This document shows, piece after piece, positions 33,721-42,988 of a stretch of DNA of 64,000 nt. A program made the position numbers and the translations under genes. Source of the stretch: Clostridium rhizosphaerae (lineage in GTDB: Bacteria > Bacillota > Clostridia > Clostridiales > Clostridiaceae); the NCBI RefSeq assembly GCF_016765585.1, contig NZ_JAESWC010000018.1, positions 372,001-436,000 of the forward strand, written 5' to 3'. Under the pieces are notes generated by a model, which was not told the origin of the DNA, did not search any database, and worked only from the letters and a program-made list of their open reading frames with translations. Within the stretch, counting starts at the first letter, position 1. Every line of letters begins with the position of its first letter.

Positions 33721-36102
33721 TTATCTTAGCTGAGCCCCAAGCTGATGCTCTAAAGAACGTAATATTTTATCATGAACTTTATTAACTTCAACATCAGTTA
33801 AAGTTTTATTCTCAAGCCTGTAAGTCAATGAATACGCTATGCTTTTCTTGTCTTCAGGTATTTGACTTCCCTTATATACATCAAACAGTTTTATACTCTC
33901 AAGCATATTTGAGCCTTGTTTTCTTATTATATCTTCTATTTGCTGAACAAGTATACTTTCATCAACTAAAACAGCTAAATCCCTAGTCACAGCAGGATAT
34001 TTAGGAAGAGCTTTATACCTTTTATCCATGCTGGTGAGTTTTACAAGCAAGTCTAAATCTAAAACTGCTACATAGCATCTTTCTTCAATTCCATAGTTAT
34101 CATTAACATCAGGATGAATTTCTCCTAGAATCCCAATGTATTCCTTTTTGCTGTATATAGCAGCAGTTTTTCCTGGATGGAAAGTAGCATTATTACTTTC
34201 TCTTTGGAAAGATATATTGCTTATTCCTAAGATGCCGATTATATTTTCAACAATGCCCTTCAATTCATAATAATCAACTTTTCCGTACATTCCTAAAGTT
34301 ATTATATTAGTTTCCTTTGGAAGCTTATTAGGATCTTCATTTGGAATATATACTTTTCCTATTTCAAAAAGCCTTGCTTCCTCATTGCTTCTTGAGTAAT
34401 TTCTGCTTAAAGATTCCATCATTGATGGTATGGAAGTAGTTCTCATTATACTAAAATCTTCACCAAGAGGGTTTTTAATAGTAACAGTTTTTCTAAGCTC
34501 TGAATCTTGTGGTACAAGTATTTTATCAAACACTTTAGGACTTACAAAGGAATAACTTATGGACTGATTTAATCCGCTGCCTATTAATACTTCGATTATT
34601 TTGTCCTCAAGCTTTTGTTTCTTAGTTTTGCCGCCATTTAAAGAAACACCATTCATTACTGTAGTAGGTATATTATTATATCCGTATATTCTTGCAACCT
34701 CTTCTGCAACATCTTCCTTAATATTAATATCGCTTCTGAAAGTAGGCACTTTTACTACAAGAGTATCTCCATTTATGGTTGCACTCAGTTCTAATCTATC
34801 AAGGTATTCTTTCATTTTTTCTACTCTAATATCTGTACCTAAAAACTTATTCATCCATGAAGCACTTACTTCAAGAGTCTTCATCTCAATACGCTCAGGA
34901 TAAATGTCTATAGTTCCCTGCATGACCTCTCCGGCACCTAATTGCTCTACAAGGCTGCAAGCTCTATTTATAGCTATTTCAGCTAAATTTGGATCGATAT
35001 CTTTTTCGAATTTCGAGGAAGCTTCTGTTCTAATTCCTAAAGCCTTAGAAGAAACTCTTATATTAGTTCCATCAAAATTTGCACACTCAAATATTATTTC
35101 TTTAGTGTCTTCCTTAACCTCTGAATTAAGTCCTCCCATAATTCCAGCAAGACCTATTGTTCTGTTTCCATCTTTTATATTTAAAACTTCTGAATTAAGA
35201 GTTCTTTCAACTTCATCAAGGGTAGTAAATTTTTCGTTATTTTCTGCTCTTTCAACTACAATAGTATTAGAGGTTATTTCCCTTTTATCAAAAGCATGCA
35301 TTGGCTGTCCTAGCTCAATCATAACAAAGTTAGTTATATCAACTATATTGTTTATAGGTCTAACTCCAGCCTGTATCAATCTTTCCTGCATCCATGCTGG
35401 TGACTGTTCTATCTTTATATTTTTTACTCCTCTTGCCATGTATCTTCTGCAAAGCTTACTATCTTTAACCTCAACCTTTAAAATATCAGTAATATTATCA
35501 TTGTTTACCGCTTTATAGCTGGTTTCAGGCATAGTATATTTCACTCCCAGTGTAGCAGCAGTTTCTCTTGCTATACCGACTACGCTTAAGCAGTCAGGTC
35601 TGTTTGAAGTGATTTCAAAATCTATAACGGAATTATCTAAACCTAAAACATCCTTAATATCTTTTCCAACTGGAGTGTCGCTTGGGAGAATCATAAGTCC
35701 GTGAACTTCTTCTTCTCCTGCAATTCCAAGTTCTTCTTCAGAACACATCATTCCGTTAGATACGATACCTCTTAGCTTGCCCTTTTTTATTTTTAACCCG
35801 TTTGGCAGTGATGAACCATGAAGTGCAACAGGTACCACATCTCCAACCTTCATATTATTAGCACCTGTTACTATTTGAAGCTCTTCGCCTTGAGCCACAT
35901 CCAACTGACAAATAACTAATTTTTCAGCATCTGGATGAGGTTCTATTTTAAGAAGCTTTCCTGTCACAACGTTTTGAATTTCATCTCCTGAAGTTATAAC
36001 CTCTTCTACCTTTGAGCCTGAAAGAGTAAGTCTGTCAGCAAGCTCCTTAGGTGATATATCTATATTTACATAGTCTTTTAGCCATTTATAAGGTACTTTC
36101 AT
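33721..36102 (-). CDS. pheT: Phenylalanyl-tRNA synthetase, beta subunit
   Basis: The 793-residue beta subunit of the heterotetrameric PheRS has the expected order of domains. The N-terminal EMAP/tRNA-binding domain has [18 protein letters not shown]. The B3/B4 editing region has [16 protein letters not shown]5, a catalytic-like module and the C-terminal anticodon-binding FDX-ACB domain ([15 protein letters not shown]) follow. Editing of mischarged Tyr-tRNA-Phe is expected. It follows pheS by 34 bp and shares its T-box control. Confidence 0.97.
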   Translation of the reverse strand: MKVPYKWLKDYVNIDISPKELADRLTLSGSKVEEVITSGDEIQNVVTGKLLKIEPHPDAEKLVICQLDVAQGEELQIVTGANNMKVGDVVPVALHGSSLPNGLKIKKGKLRGIVSNGMMCSEEELGIAGEEEVHGLMILPSDTPVGKDIKDVLGLDNSVIDFEITSNRPDCLSVVGIARETAATLGVKYTMPETSYKAVNNDNITDILKVEVKDSKLCRRYMARGVKNIKIEQSPAWMQERLIQAGVRPINNIVDITNFVMIELGQPMHAFDKREITSNTIVVERAENNEKFTTLDEVERTLNSEVLNIKDGNRTIGLAGIMGGLNSEVKEDTKEIIFECANFDGTNIRVSSKALGIRTEASSKFEKDIDPNLAEIAINRACSLVEQLGAGEVMQGTIDIYPERIEMKTLEVSASWMNKFLGTDIRVEKMKEYLDRLELSATINGDTLVVKVPTFRSDINIKEDVAEEVARIYGYNNIPTTVMNGVSLNGGKTKKQKLEDKIIEVLIGSGLNQSISYSFVSPKVFDKILVPQDSELRKTVTIKNPLGEDFSIMRTTSIPSMMESLSRNYSRSNEEARLFEIGKVYIPNEDPNKLPKETNIITLGMYGKVDYYELKGIVENIIGILGISNISFQRESNNATFHPGKTAAIYSKKEYIGILGEIHPDVNDNYGIEERCYVAVLDLDLLVKLTSMDKRYKALPKYPAVTRDLAVLVDESILVQQIEDIIRKQGSNMLESIKLFDVYKGSQIPEDKKSIAYSLTYRLENKTLTDVEVNKVHDKILRSLEHQLGAQLR

Positions 36103-36136
36103 TATTTATTTCTCTCCTTCCTTTTTAAAACGCAAT

Positions 36137-37156
36137 CTAGAACTGATTTAAGAATCTTACATCACTTTCATATAACTGTCTTATATCATCAATTCCATAA
36201 TTCAGCATAACCATTCTATCTATTCCAAATCCAAAAGCAAAACCGCTGTAAACCTCAGGGTCAATACCACAGTTTCTTAGAACCTGTGGGTGAACCATTC
36301 CGCAGCCTAAAATTTCTATCCATCCGCTTCCTTTGCAAAGCTTGCAGCCTTCACCTTCACATACAAAACAGGTAGCATCCATTTCTGCTGAAGGCTCTGT
36401 GAATGGGAAATGATGTGGTCTGAATTTTGTTTTTAAGTTCTCTCCAAACATTTTTCTAGCAAACAAATCTAAAGTTCCTTTTAAGTCCGCAAATGTTATT
36501 CCCTTATCTATAACTAAGCCTTCCATCTGATAGAAAATTGGCGAATGAGAAGCATCTACTGCATCAGAACGATAAACCTTTCCTGGAGCTATTACCTTTA
36601 TTGGAGGCTTTTGCTTTTCCATTGTTCTAATTTGAAGAGGTGAAGTCTGAGTTCTAAGAACGATATTGTCATTTATATAAAAAGTATCCTGTTCTCCTCT
36701 TGCAGGGTGGTTTTTAGGTATATTTAAAGCTTCAAAATTATAGTAGTCAAGCTCAACCTCTGGTCCTTCAACAATTGAAAATCCCATGGACAAAAATATA
36801 TCCTGCATAGTTTCAAGAGTTTGTGCAAGAGGGTGTCTCTTACCTAAAACCTTTTTGTTTCCTGGCATTGATATGTCTATAACTTCCTTCTTTAATCTTA
36901 ATTCTTTTTCTTTAGTTTTTATATTGCTTGATGCATCTTCAATAAAATTTTCCAATGCTTCTCTAACTTCATTAGCAACCTTTCCCACTATAGGTCTTTC
37001 GTCTGCTGTAAGAGCTCCCATACCCCTTAATATTTGAGTAAGTTCACCTTTTTTCCCTAGATACTTTACTCTTATATTTTCTAAATCGACCTTGCTGGCA
37101 GCTTCTTTTAATTCCTTTAAAGCGCTTTCTTTTATTGCTTCCAACTTTTCCTTCAT
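36137..37156 (-). CDS. pheS: Phenylalanyl-tRNA synthetase, alpha subunit
   Basis: This is the catalytic class II subunit, about 339 residues. An N-terminal coiled coil is followed by motif 2 ([19 protein letters not shown]), the Phe-binding region [16 protein letters not shown], and motif 3 ([17 protein letters not shown]). I use ATG at 37156, 8 nt after GGGAG; the in-frame ATG at 37162 is only 3 nt away from it. The T-box leader upstream means expression rises when tRNA-Phe is uncharged. Confidence 0.97.
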   Translation of the reverse strand: MKEKLEAIKESALKELKEAASKVDLENIRVKYLGKKGELTQILRGMGALTADERPIVGKVANEVREALENFIEDASSNIKTKEKELRLKKEVIDISMPGNKKVLGKRHPLAQTLETMQDIFLSMGFSIVEGPEVELDYYNFEALNIPKNHPARGEQDTFYINDNIVLRTQTSPLQIRTMEKQKPPIKVIAPGKVYRSDAVDASHSPIFYQMEGLVIDKGITFADLKGTLDLFARKMFGENLKTKFRPHHFPFTEPSAEMDATCFVCEGEGCKLCKGSGWIEILGCGMVHPQVLRNCGIDPEVYSGFAFGFGIDRMVMLNYGIDDIRQLYESDVRFLNQF

Positions 37157-37240
37157 ACACATTTTCTCCCTTCATTGGCAATCTGCCTTCTAAAATTCTT
37201 TAACATGTTAACCTTATTTCAAATTTTAATGCATAAAAAA

Positions 37241-37473
37241 ATCCGTCCCTATAGAAGGGACGGATGTATTCCGCGGTGCCACCCTAATTGACATAAAATG
37301 TCCTCTTAGATAAAGTTAATGGTTTTACCCACTGACGACTACTTAATTTCACCGTCAAAACTCCGAAGTGAACTTCAATATAATAATTAATAAAAAGGCT
37401 TTCAGTCAGCGGCCCTTTCTCCCTGAAAAAATCTTATATCTACTCTCTTCATCACAGTTTCTTATTTATTTTA
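37241..37473 (-). promoter_or_regulatory. T-box riboswitch with Phe (UUC) specifier, controlling pheST
   Basis: The T-box core AGGGTGGCACCGCGG is at 37271-37285. The intrinsic terminator (ATCCGTCCCT paired with AGGGACGGAT, then T7) is at 37241-37265. Stem I pairs GAAG with CTTC and GATATAA with TTATATT. The internal loop between them reads GAAGTTCA, giving a UUC specifier at 37370-37372. The AG-rich distal elements are also present. The tRNA-contacting base after TGG is C, although tRNA-Phe here has A73. Confidence 0.93.
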
Positions 37474-37479
37474 TAATAT

Positions 37480-37508
37480 ATTATAGTTTACCCTTATTCT
37501 ATTGTCAA
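37480..37508 (-). promoter_or_regulatory. Consensus sigma-A promoter of the pheST T-box transcript
   Basis: Perfect TTGACA (37503-37508) and TATAAT (37480-37485) are separated by exactly 17 bp. The -35 box lies inside the last codons of the upstream methyltransferase gene. Confidence 0.88.
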
Positions 37509-38282
37509 CCTCTGTCTTACTGCTTCAAAAATCATAATTGAAGCTGCTGCTGCTGCATTTAATGATTCAGCATTACCCGGCATTGGTATCTTAACCTTCA
37601 AATCAGCCTTGGAATAGATTTCATCACTTATTCCGTTTCCTTCATTTCCAACAGCAATAATGAAATTTCCTGTTAAATCTGTCTCATAAAAGCACTTTGA
37701 ATCTTCTAGTGAACTTACAACAAGCTTAAAACCTTTATTTCTTAATCTATCTAATACCATTAAATCTTCATCTTCTATAATAGCTATGTTGAAAATGGAT
37801 CCCATTGTTGATCTTAATGTCTTATCATTATATACATCCACTGTACCCTTAGTCATGATAACTCCGCTTGCTCCTGCTGCGTGAGCACTTCTTATTATGG
37901 TACCTAGATTCCCAGGATCCTGTAATCTGTCCACAAGAATATAAAAACCTTTATCAGCTTCCATATTTATAGACTTCTTATTTACAACTGCTAAAATCCC
38001 CTGTGGTGTTTCGGTATTACATAAAGTATTAAATATGCTTTCCTTGACGATATATAATTTAAGTTTATCATTAAGCCTATTTTTATTCTGAAAATCTTGC
38101 AATTTTTCTTCAGCTTTCTCACTAATGAGAACTAAAGGCACATCAAATTGGGACTTTAAAGCTTCCTCTACAAATCTAAAGCCTTCAACTAAAAACTGTC
38201 CTTTTTCATTTCTGTACTTTTTTTCTTTAAGCTTTCTGACTTCTTTTACAATTGCGTTATCCTTGCTTTGAATTAATTCCAA
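37494..38282 (-). CDS. SpoU/TrmH-family RNA 2'-O-methyltransferase
   Basis: This 262-residue protein has an N-terminal substrate-binding domain (IQSKDNAIVKEVRKLKEKK, then FLVEGFRFVEEAL) and a SPOUT knot with all three motifs: DPGNLGTIIRSAHAAGASGV, NEGNGIS and IPMPGNAESLNAAAAASI. It methylates a ribose in tRNA or 23S rRNA; the target cannot be told from sequence. The start is TTG at 38282, with AAGGTG 7 nt upstream. It follows ktrA by 11 bp, so it may be part of the ktrB-ktrA unit. Its 3' end contains the pheST promoter. Confidence 0.88.
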   Translation of the reverse strand: MELIQSKDNAIVKEVRKLKEKKYRNEKGQFLVEGFRFVEEALKSQFDVPLVLISEKAEEKLQDFQNKNRLNDKLKLYIVKESIFNTLCNTETPQGILAVVNKKSINMEADKGFYILVDRLQDPGNLGTIIRSAHAAGASGVIMTKGTVDVYNDKTLRSTMGSIFNIAIIEDEDLMVLDRLRNKGFKLVVSSLEDSKCFYETDLTGNFIIAVGNEGNGISDEIYSKADLKVKIPMPGNAESLNAAAAASIMIFEAVRQRLTIE

Positions 38283-38293
38283 ATATTTTCACC

Positions 38294-38956
38294 TTATCTT
38301 CCAAACAAATTTTCAAATTTATTCAACTCTTTATTATCCCCAATTGCAATTACAACATCTTGTTCTCTTATAATATCATCAGCTTTGGGAGCAATATTTA
38401 CATCATGATTTTTCTTTATAGCTATAACACTTAAGCCATAATTTAATCTAACATCAATCTCTTTTAAAGTTTTCCCATACCATTCTTCCGGCGCTGCAAT
38501 CTCAGCAATATTATAATCAGGTGATAATTCTATATAATCTAATATATTAGATGCAAAAATATTATGTGCAACTCTTACACCCATATCTCTTTCTACAAAA
38601 ACAACTCTATCAGCACCGATTTTATATAAAAGCTTGGCATGCCTTTCGTCATGAGCTTTACTTATTATATATTTAACACCGAGTTCCTTTACTATAAGCG
38701 TAGCCATTATACTCGCTTGAATATCCGATCCGATACCTATTACAGCTACATCAAAATTGCTTATACCTAATTCTTTAAGGCTTTTCTCATCAGAAGTATC
38801 TACCTGTGCTGCATGAGTAACATAGTCTGCTATTTCTCTGACAGCTGCTTCCTCTGAATCTACAGCTAAAACTTCATTTCCCAGTGAGTAAAGTGTTCTG
38901 GCTACAGAAGAACCAAAGTTTCCAAGTCCTATAACTACAAATTGCTTCTTTCTCAT
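38294..38956 (-). CDS. ktrA: K+ channel regulatory subunit KtrA/TrkA type
   Basis: This cytoplasmic gating-ring subunit of a K+ uptake system has 220 residues. The N-terminal RCK/TrkA-N Rossmann domain has VIGLGNFGSSVARTLYSLG and ends its second strand in an acidic residue (LAVDSEE), consistent with NAD(H)/ATP binding. The TrkA-C domain begins around residue 140 and may bind c-di-AMP in Firmicutes. It follows ktrB by 30 bp. Confidence 0.92.
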   Translation of the reverse strand: MRKKQFVVIGLGNFGSSVARTLYSLGNEVLAVDSEEAAVREIADYVTHAAQVDTSDEKSLKELGISNFDVAVIGIGSDIQASIMATLIVKELGVKYIISKAHDERHAKLLYKIGADRVVFVERDMGVRVAHNIFASNILDYIELSPDYNIAEIAAPEEWYGKTLKEIDVRLNYGLSVIAIKKNHDVNIAPKADDIIREQDVVIAIGDNKELNKFENLFGR

Positions 38957-38986
38957 ATAAAACCCTCCATCTTAACAATACTGTTA

Positions 38987-40333
38987 TTATCCAACCAGTA
39001 TTTTATCTTCTGGATATTTTATAGTATTGCTCTTTCCAGTACCCGAAATTGCTAAAGCTATTGTTAAAGGGCCTACTCTTCCGCAGTACATAGTGAAAAT
39101 AATAATTCCTTTCCCTATAGCTGTTAGTTTGGTGGTGAGCCCTAAAGTAAGTCCAACTGTTCCAAAGGCAGAAGTTGCTTCATAAATGATATATTCCAAT
39201 GAAGCACCAACCTCAGTAATTGATAGAACCATACTTACAACTACTACAAGAGTAATGCTTATTACTGAAATGGTAAGTGCCTTATATACTGTATCTCTTC
39301 CAATTCTCTTTTTAAAAATTTCGGTATCTTCCCTGCCCTTTATAACTGACACTATAGTCATAACTAAAAGTCCTGCTGTGGCAGTCTTTATTCCTCCTGC
39401 TGTAGAACCTGGCGATCCTCCAATAAACATAAGGATAATTGTTAGAAACCTTCCTGCAGGCGTCATATCTGCAGTAGAAATAGAATTAAAGCCTGCAGTT
39501 CTTGGAGTAATAGATGCAAAAATAGAAGATAGAAGCTTTCCTTTTAAGCTCATAGGCTGTATGGTAGAAGGATTATTAAATTCAAATAACATCATTAATA
39601 ATGCACCGCCAAAAACTAAAATACCAGTAACTGTTAAAACCAGCTTAGCATGCAAAGATAACCTTCTCTTTATCTTATAATTAAACAATTCGTACCATAC
39701 TGTAAAGCCTAAACCTCCAAAAACTATTAATGCTCCTATAGTTAATATTATTATTGAATTTTCAGCATAGAGCGTAAGACTTCTAAAATCTCCAATCAAA
39801 TCAATTCCTGCATTACAAAAGGCTGATATTGAGTGAAATATACTATAATAAATCCCCTTGCCTAATCCAAATTCAGGAATAAATACAGTAGATAATAAAG
39901 CTGCCCCCAAGCCTTCTACTGTAAAGGTAAATATCAAAACATACTTTGCAAGCTTAACAAGTCCCTGTAAAGTAAAAGCATTCATAGCCTCCTGCATAAC
40001 AAGCCTCTCTTGAAGAGTAATTCTCTTACCTATAACAAGAGAAATCAGTGTAGCAAAAGACATAAACCCTAAACCTCCTATTTGTATCAAGCACAAAATA
40101 ACATTCTTACCAAAGTAGCTCCAATATGTACCTGTATCAACAGTTACTAATCCAGTAACACAGACGGAAGTTGTAGCTGTAAATAAACAGTCTATAAAAG
40201 GAGTACTTATTCCTTCACTAGATGCGATGGGCAGCTTCAATAAAAGAGCACCTGCTAAAATAACCGCCGCAAATCCAATAACTAAAATTTGCACCGGCTT
40301 AAACTTATAGTCTTTATATAAACTAAATTGCAT
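38987..40333 (-). CDS. ktrB: K+ transporter membrane subunit KtrB/TrkH type
   Basis: This 448-residue membrane protein has the four M1-P-M2 repeats of the superfamily of K+ transporters. The filter-like loops include TATTSVCVTGLVTVD, SISAFCNAGIDL, FIGGSPGSTAGGIKTAT and ATSAFGTVGLTLGL, each supplying the conserved Gly. It forms a Na+-coupled K+ uptake system with KtrA. ATG at 40333 has GGGGTG 5 nt upstream. Its leader, 24 bp away, contains a 95-bp palindromic element shared with the first oppB gene. No recognisable c-di-AMP (ydaO) riboswitch is present. Confidence 0.93.
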   Translation of the reverse strand: MQFSLYKDYKFKPVQILVIGFAAVILAGALLLKLPIASSEGISTPFIDCLFTATTSVCVTGLVTVDTGTYWSYFGKNVILCLIQIGGLGFMSFATLISLVIGKRITLQERLVMQEAMNAFTLQGLVKLAKYVLIFTFTVEGLGAALLSTVFIPEFGLGKGIYYSIFHSISAFCNAGIDLIGDFRSLTLYAENSIIILTIGALIVFGGLGFTVWYELFNYKIKRRLSLHAKLVLTVTGILVFGGALLMMLFEFNNPSTIQPMSLKGKLLSSIFASITPRTAGFNSISTADMTPAGRFLTIILMFIGGSPGSTAGGIKTATAGLLVMTIVSVIKGREDTEIFKKRIGRDTVYKALTISVISITLVVVVSMVLSITEVGASLEYIIYEATSAFGTVGLTLGLTTKLTAIGKGIIIFTMYCGRVGPLTIALAISGTGKSNTIKYPEDKILVG

Positions 40334-40356
40334 ATGTTCACCCCATGTAAAAATAA

Positions 40357-40451
40357 TGCAATAAAATTCTTATATTAATGATGACACAAAACATCCAATC
40401 TTCAAGTATTTATGAAACATCATTAATGTATTAGAACTTTTGCATTGTATA
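40357..40451 (-). repeat. 95-bp palindromic repeat element, copy A (ktrB leader)
   Basis: It aligns without gaps to 52020-52114 (73 of 95 identical by hand count). Inner arms ATTAATGATG and CATCATTAAT, and outer arms related to AATGCAA, can fold into a long hairpin. It ends 24 bp before ktrB. Looser similarity continues upstream to about 40520. Confidence 0.75.
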
Positions 40452-40546
40452 TATTAATATAACTATATTTATATGTATTAGCCATAATAATATTCTTATA
40501 AATAAGCTTTAAGGACCATACAAAATATGTATAAATCTATAATATA

Positions 40547-40574
40547 ATTATACACAAATAGTACAATTTAACAA
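40547..40574 (-). promoter_or_regulatory. Candidate sigma-A promoter for ktrB-ktrA
   Basis: TTGTTA (40569-40574) and TATAAT (40547-40552) are separated by 16 bp. This would give a leader of about 200 nt that includes repeat copy A. Confidence 0.5.
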
Positions 40575-40588
40575 TTGCTATAAAAAAT

Positions 40589-40617
40589 AAAAAATGCAGC
40601 TTTAAACTGCATTTTTT
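40589..40617 (-). terminator. Terminator after rplT
   Basis: An 11-bp hairpin (AAAAAATGCAG paired with CTGCATTTTTT) ends in a T-run on the minus strand, 3 bp past the rplT stop. Confidence 0.9.
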
Positions 40618-40620
40618 ATA

Positions 40621-40980
40621 TTAAGCATTTAATTGCTTCTTAGCTACTTCAACTAAATCAGAAAATGCTTTTGGATCATTAATAGCTATTTCTGAAAGCA
40701 TTTTTCTGTTTATATCTATACCAGCAAGCTTAATTCCATTCATAAATCTGGAATATGATAATCCGTTCATTCTTGTAGCTGCATTTATTCTTGCTATCCA
40801 AAGACTTCTAAAGTCTCTCTTCTTTAACTTTCTTCCAACATAAGCATTTCTTAATGCTCTAATAACTGTTTCATTAGCAGTTTTAAATAACTTGCTCTTT
40901 CCACCATAGTAGCCCTTCGCAAGCTTTAACACTTTTTTATGATATTTACGAGCATTCATAGCTCTTTTAACTCTTGCCAT
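40621..40980 (-). CDS. rplT: 50S ribosomal protein L20
   Basis: L20 is an early-assembly 23S rRNA binding protein, and in Firmicutes it represses its own operon. The 119-residue sequence is standard: [37 protein letters not shown], and [14 protein letters not shown]. It is the last gene of infC-rpmI-rplT, 29 bp after rpmI. Confidence 0.98.
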   Translation of the reverse strand: MARVKRAMNARKYHKKVLKLAKGYYGGKSKLFKTANETVIRALRNAYVGRKLKKRDFRSLWIARINAATRMNGLSYSRFMNGIKLAGIDINRKMLSEIAINDPKAFSDLVEVAKKQLNA

Positions 40981-41009
40981 TTAAAAAACCTCCTTCTGTA
41001 ACCTCAATA

Positions 41010-41207
41010 TTATAGATATGGTAATAATTTCTTCATTGCTTTTTCTTGAGCAACTGACACATAACCAGTCTTTCTAAGGTTTCTCTTTCTCTTAGAGCTC
41101 TTCTTTGTTAGTATATGGCTCTTGAAAGCCTTAGCTCTCTTTAATTTTCCTGATCCTGTTTTCTTAAATCTTTTAGCTGCACCTCTATGTGTTTTCATTT
41201 TAGGCAT
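41010..41207 (-). CDS. rpmI: 50S ribosomal protein L35
   Basis: This 65-residue, very basic protein has the L35 signature [20 protein letters not shown] and ends in KKLLPYL. It is the middle gene of the infC operon, 19 bp after infC. Confidence 0.98.
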   Translation of the reverse strand: MPKMKTHRGAAKRFKKTGSGKLKRAKAFKSHILTKKSSKRKRNLRKTGYVSVAQEKAMKKLLPYL

Positions 41208-41226
41208 AGTAAAATCCTCCTCTCAA

Positions 41227-41739
41227 TTATGCTCTTTTAGGAGCCAGTATCAAAATCATGTTTCTTCCTTCTAATTTTGCTGGTTTTTCTATTACACATA
41301 CATCTTCTAATCTGCTTGAAAATGAATTTAGTATTCCATGACCTACATGTGAATAGTCAGCTTCTCTACCTCTAAATCTTACTGTTACTTTTACCTTGTC
41401 GCCATCAATCAAGAATTTTCTAGCATTGTTTGCTTTAATTGTAACATCATGTTCCTCTATAGTAGGACTAAGTCTTACTTCCTTGATAGTTACAATCTTT
41501 TGATTCTTCCTAGCTTCTTTTTCTTTTTTTGACTGCTCATATAAGAACTTTCCATAGTCCATTATTTTGCAAACAGGTGGATTAGCAGTAGGAGCTATAA
41601 GAACTAAATCTAGTTCCTTTTCTTCAGCTATTCTTAGAGCTTCCTTGGTCAGAATTACGCCTAGTTGTTCATTTTCGCTGCCTATAACTCTGACTTCCTT
41701 TTCTCTTATTTCCTCATTTAAAAGAAAATCTTTACTAAT
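41227..41739 (-). CDS. infC: Translation initiation factor IF-3, with ATT start codon
   Basis: IF-3 checks the start codon on the 30S subunit. The protein (about 170 residues) has an N-domain with [15 protein letters not shown] and [20 protein letters not shown], and a C-domain with [20 protein letters not shown] and [14 protein letters not shown]. The most likely start is ATT at 41739 (I-S-K-D read as M-S-K-D), with GGAGGTG 6 nt upstream. The in-frame ATG at 41754 would overlap this Shine-Dalgarno site. ATT starts allow IF-3 autoregulation and are known for Bacillus infC. Confidence 0.93.
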   Translation of the reverse strand: MSKDFLLNEEIREKEVRVIGSENEQLGVILTKEALRIAEEKELDLVLIAPTANPPVCKIMDYGKFLYEQSKKEKEARKNQKIVTIKEVRLSPTIEEHDVTIKANNARKFLIDGDKVKVTVRFRGREADYSHVGHGILNSFSSRLEDVCVIEKPAKLEGRNMILILAPKRA

Positions 41740-41878
41740 AATTTTCACCTCCATACATCTTTTAAATGTATATAAAAAAGGACGGCAATGCCGTCCTTTA
41801 ATAGTCAAATTAATAGTTGACCTATTGTAACCTCACTAGCAATGCTGTAAGGTGAGAAACGGCTGTTTCTTCTTAACA
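41740..41878 (-). promoter_or_regulatory. L20-type leader of infC-rpmI-rplT with intrinsic terminator
   Basis: The RNA-sense leader has a CTCACC/GGTGAG-type stem followed by a strong terminator at 41777-41799 (AAAGGACGGC paired with GCCGTCCTTT, then T6) before the infC ribosome site. This fits the L20 leader of Firmicutes, where L20 binding favours termination. The match is by layout, not by covariance search. Confidence 0.75.
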
Positions 41879-41884
41879 ATAAGT

Positions 41885-41913
41885 ATTCTACACGTTATTC
41901 TTTATTTTGTCAA
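41885..41913 (-). promoter_or_regulatory. Sigma-A promoter of the infC operon
   Basis: A perfect TTGACA (41908-41913), 17-bp spacer and TAGAAT (41885-41890), a near-consensus promoter about 7 bp upstream of the expected transcript start. Confidence 0.82.
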
Positions 41914-41942
41914 ATACTTTTTTAATTTTAAGTAAAAATCAA

Positions 41943-42842
41943 TTATACTTTTACCCCTGTTCTAATCTTTTCACATAACTCACAACTGTTACAGAAGCTC
42001 ACTCTGTCTCCAAAAACATTTTTTATAGTGTCTAATAGTTCTTTATTGCTGCAATTTTCAACTCCATGAATAGCTACAATGTTTGGAGCATTTGTAATCA
42101 AACCGCTTATAAGCATATCATCTATACTTACTGCACCGCTGTATTTTGCTTCTGACAGATCACTGAAGAGCACATCCATTATATCATTTCCATGCTCATC
42201 CTTAATATCATAGCTGCTGTCTGGTCTAATGATTATGTTCACCTTTTCCATTTTACTTTCCTGAATTTCAACAAAATATTTTAAAAGCTTTATAAATTCG
42301 CTGTACTCTTTTTCTACCATATAGCTTTCAACAACTTTATCTATTATGCTTTCCATATCATCAATGAGCTCTTTCATTCTAAAGGTAATAAAGCCTTTTA
42401 TATTTATTTCTTTATTTTCCTCAATACATTCAATTATTTTCTGTATAATTGAATTTTTTCTATTCCGAAAATAAACCATATACTCATTAAGTATAGCTCC
42501 TTCACTTTTAAGAGCATCTAAACTTAATTTTTTAATCTCCTTTATTTCATCATACTTTAAGAAAAAATAAGTATCTGTCAAGAAACTCTGCATTTCTTTT
42601 TTATAAAATTCATCTATTACTATATCATAAAGTATATTAGCCGTATAAAGATTAAAAATATTATTGAATCTAGTATTAAAAGCATTGTCATCACAAAATA
42701 TTTTTAAGAAGTGAGTATTGCTCTCAATGCTTTCCGAAAAGCCTACTATTATGTCTCTATCATGGAAATACTTTTTCATCTTGCTGAAGCTGTCAACTAT
42801 GTCTTCCTTGCTGTTATCATATACTACGGTTAAAAGCAGCAT
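41943..42842 (-). CDS. ytxC: YtxC-like putative sporulation protein
   Basis: This 299-residue soluble protein matches, from memory, the YtxC sporulation family. A central helical part has NEYMVYFRNRKNSIIQKIIE and GFITFRMKELID. The C-terminus holds a CNSCELCEKI Cys cluster, suggesting metal binding. The biochemical role is not known. ATG at 42842 follows GGGAG. It is divergent from the DUF6873-like gene. Confidence 0.75.
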   Translation of the reverse strand: MLLLTVVYDNSKEDIVDSFSKMKKYFHDRDIIVGFSESIESNTHFLKIFCDDNAFNTRFNNIFNLYTANILYDIVIDEFYKKEMQSFLTDTYFFLKYDEIKEIKKLSLDALKSEGAILNEYMVYFRNRKNSIIQKIIECIEENKEINIKGFITFRMKELIDDMESIIDKVVESYMVEKEYSEFIKLLKYFVEIQESKMEKVNIIIRPDSSYDIKDEHGNDIMDVLFSDLSEAKYSGAVSIDDMLISGLITNAPNIVAIHGVENCSNKELLDTIKNVFGDRVSFCNSCELCEKIRTGVKV

Positions 42843-42928
42843 ATCTCACACTCCCTTCTAAAAATAGTATGTGTCTTAAGAAAATGTATATGCAAATTAA
42901 AATAAGCAATTATCGACAAATAAGTAAC

Positions 42929-42957
42929 TTGAATTTATTATATTATTCCTGTATCAT
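42929..42957 (+). promoter_or_regulatory. Candidate promoter for the DUF6873-like gene
   Basis: TTGAAT and TATCAT are separated by 17 bp, 32 bp upstream of the ATG at 42989. Confidence 0.5.
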
Positions 42958-42988
42958 AGAAATATTATTTATGAAGGCTGGTGGAAAT

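Noticed and set aside
34904-35518. A 204-codon plus-strand open frame
   Set aside because: It lies antisense within pheT, has low-complexity Ser/Leu-rich content and no ribosome site; pheT coding is unmistakable.
39186-39680. A 164-codon plus-strand open frame
   Set aside because: Antisense shadow of ktrB, whose selectivity-filter motifs are clear on the other strand.
40334-40588. A c-di-AMP (ydaO) riboswitch upstream of ktrB
   Set aside because: It would be expected biologically, but the conserved GC-rich core sequences are absent; only the AT-rich palindromic repeat is present.
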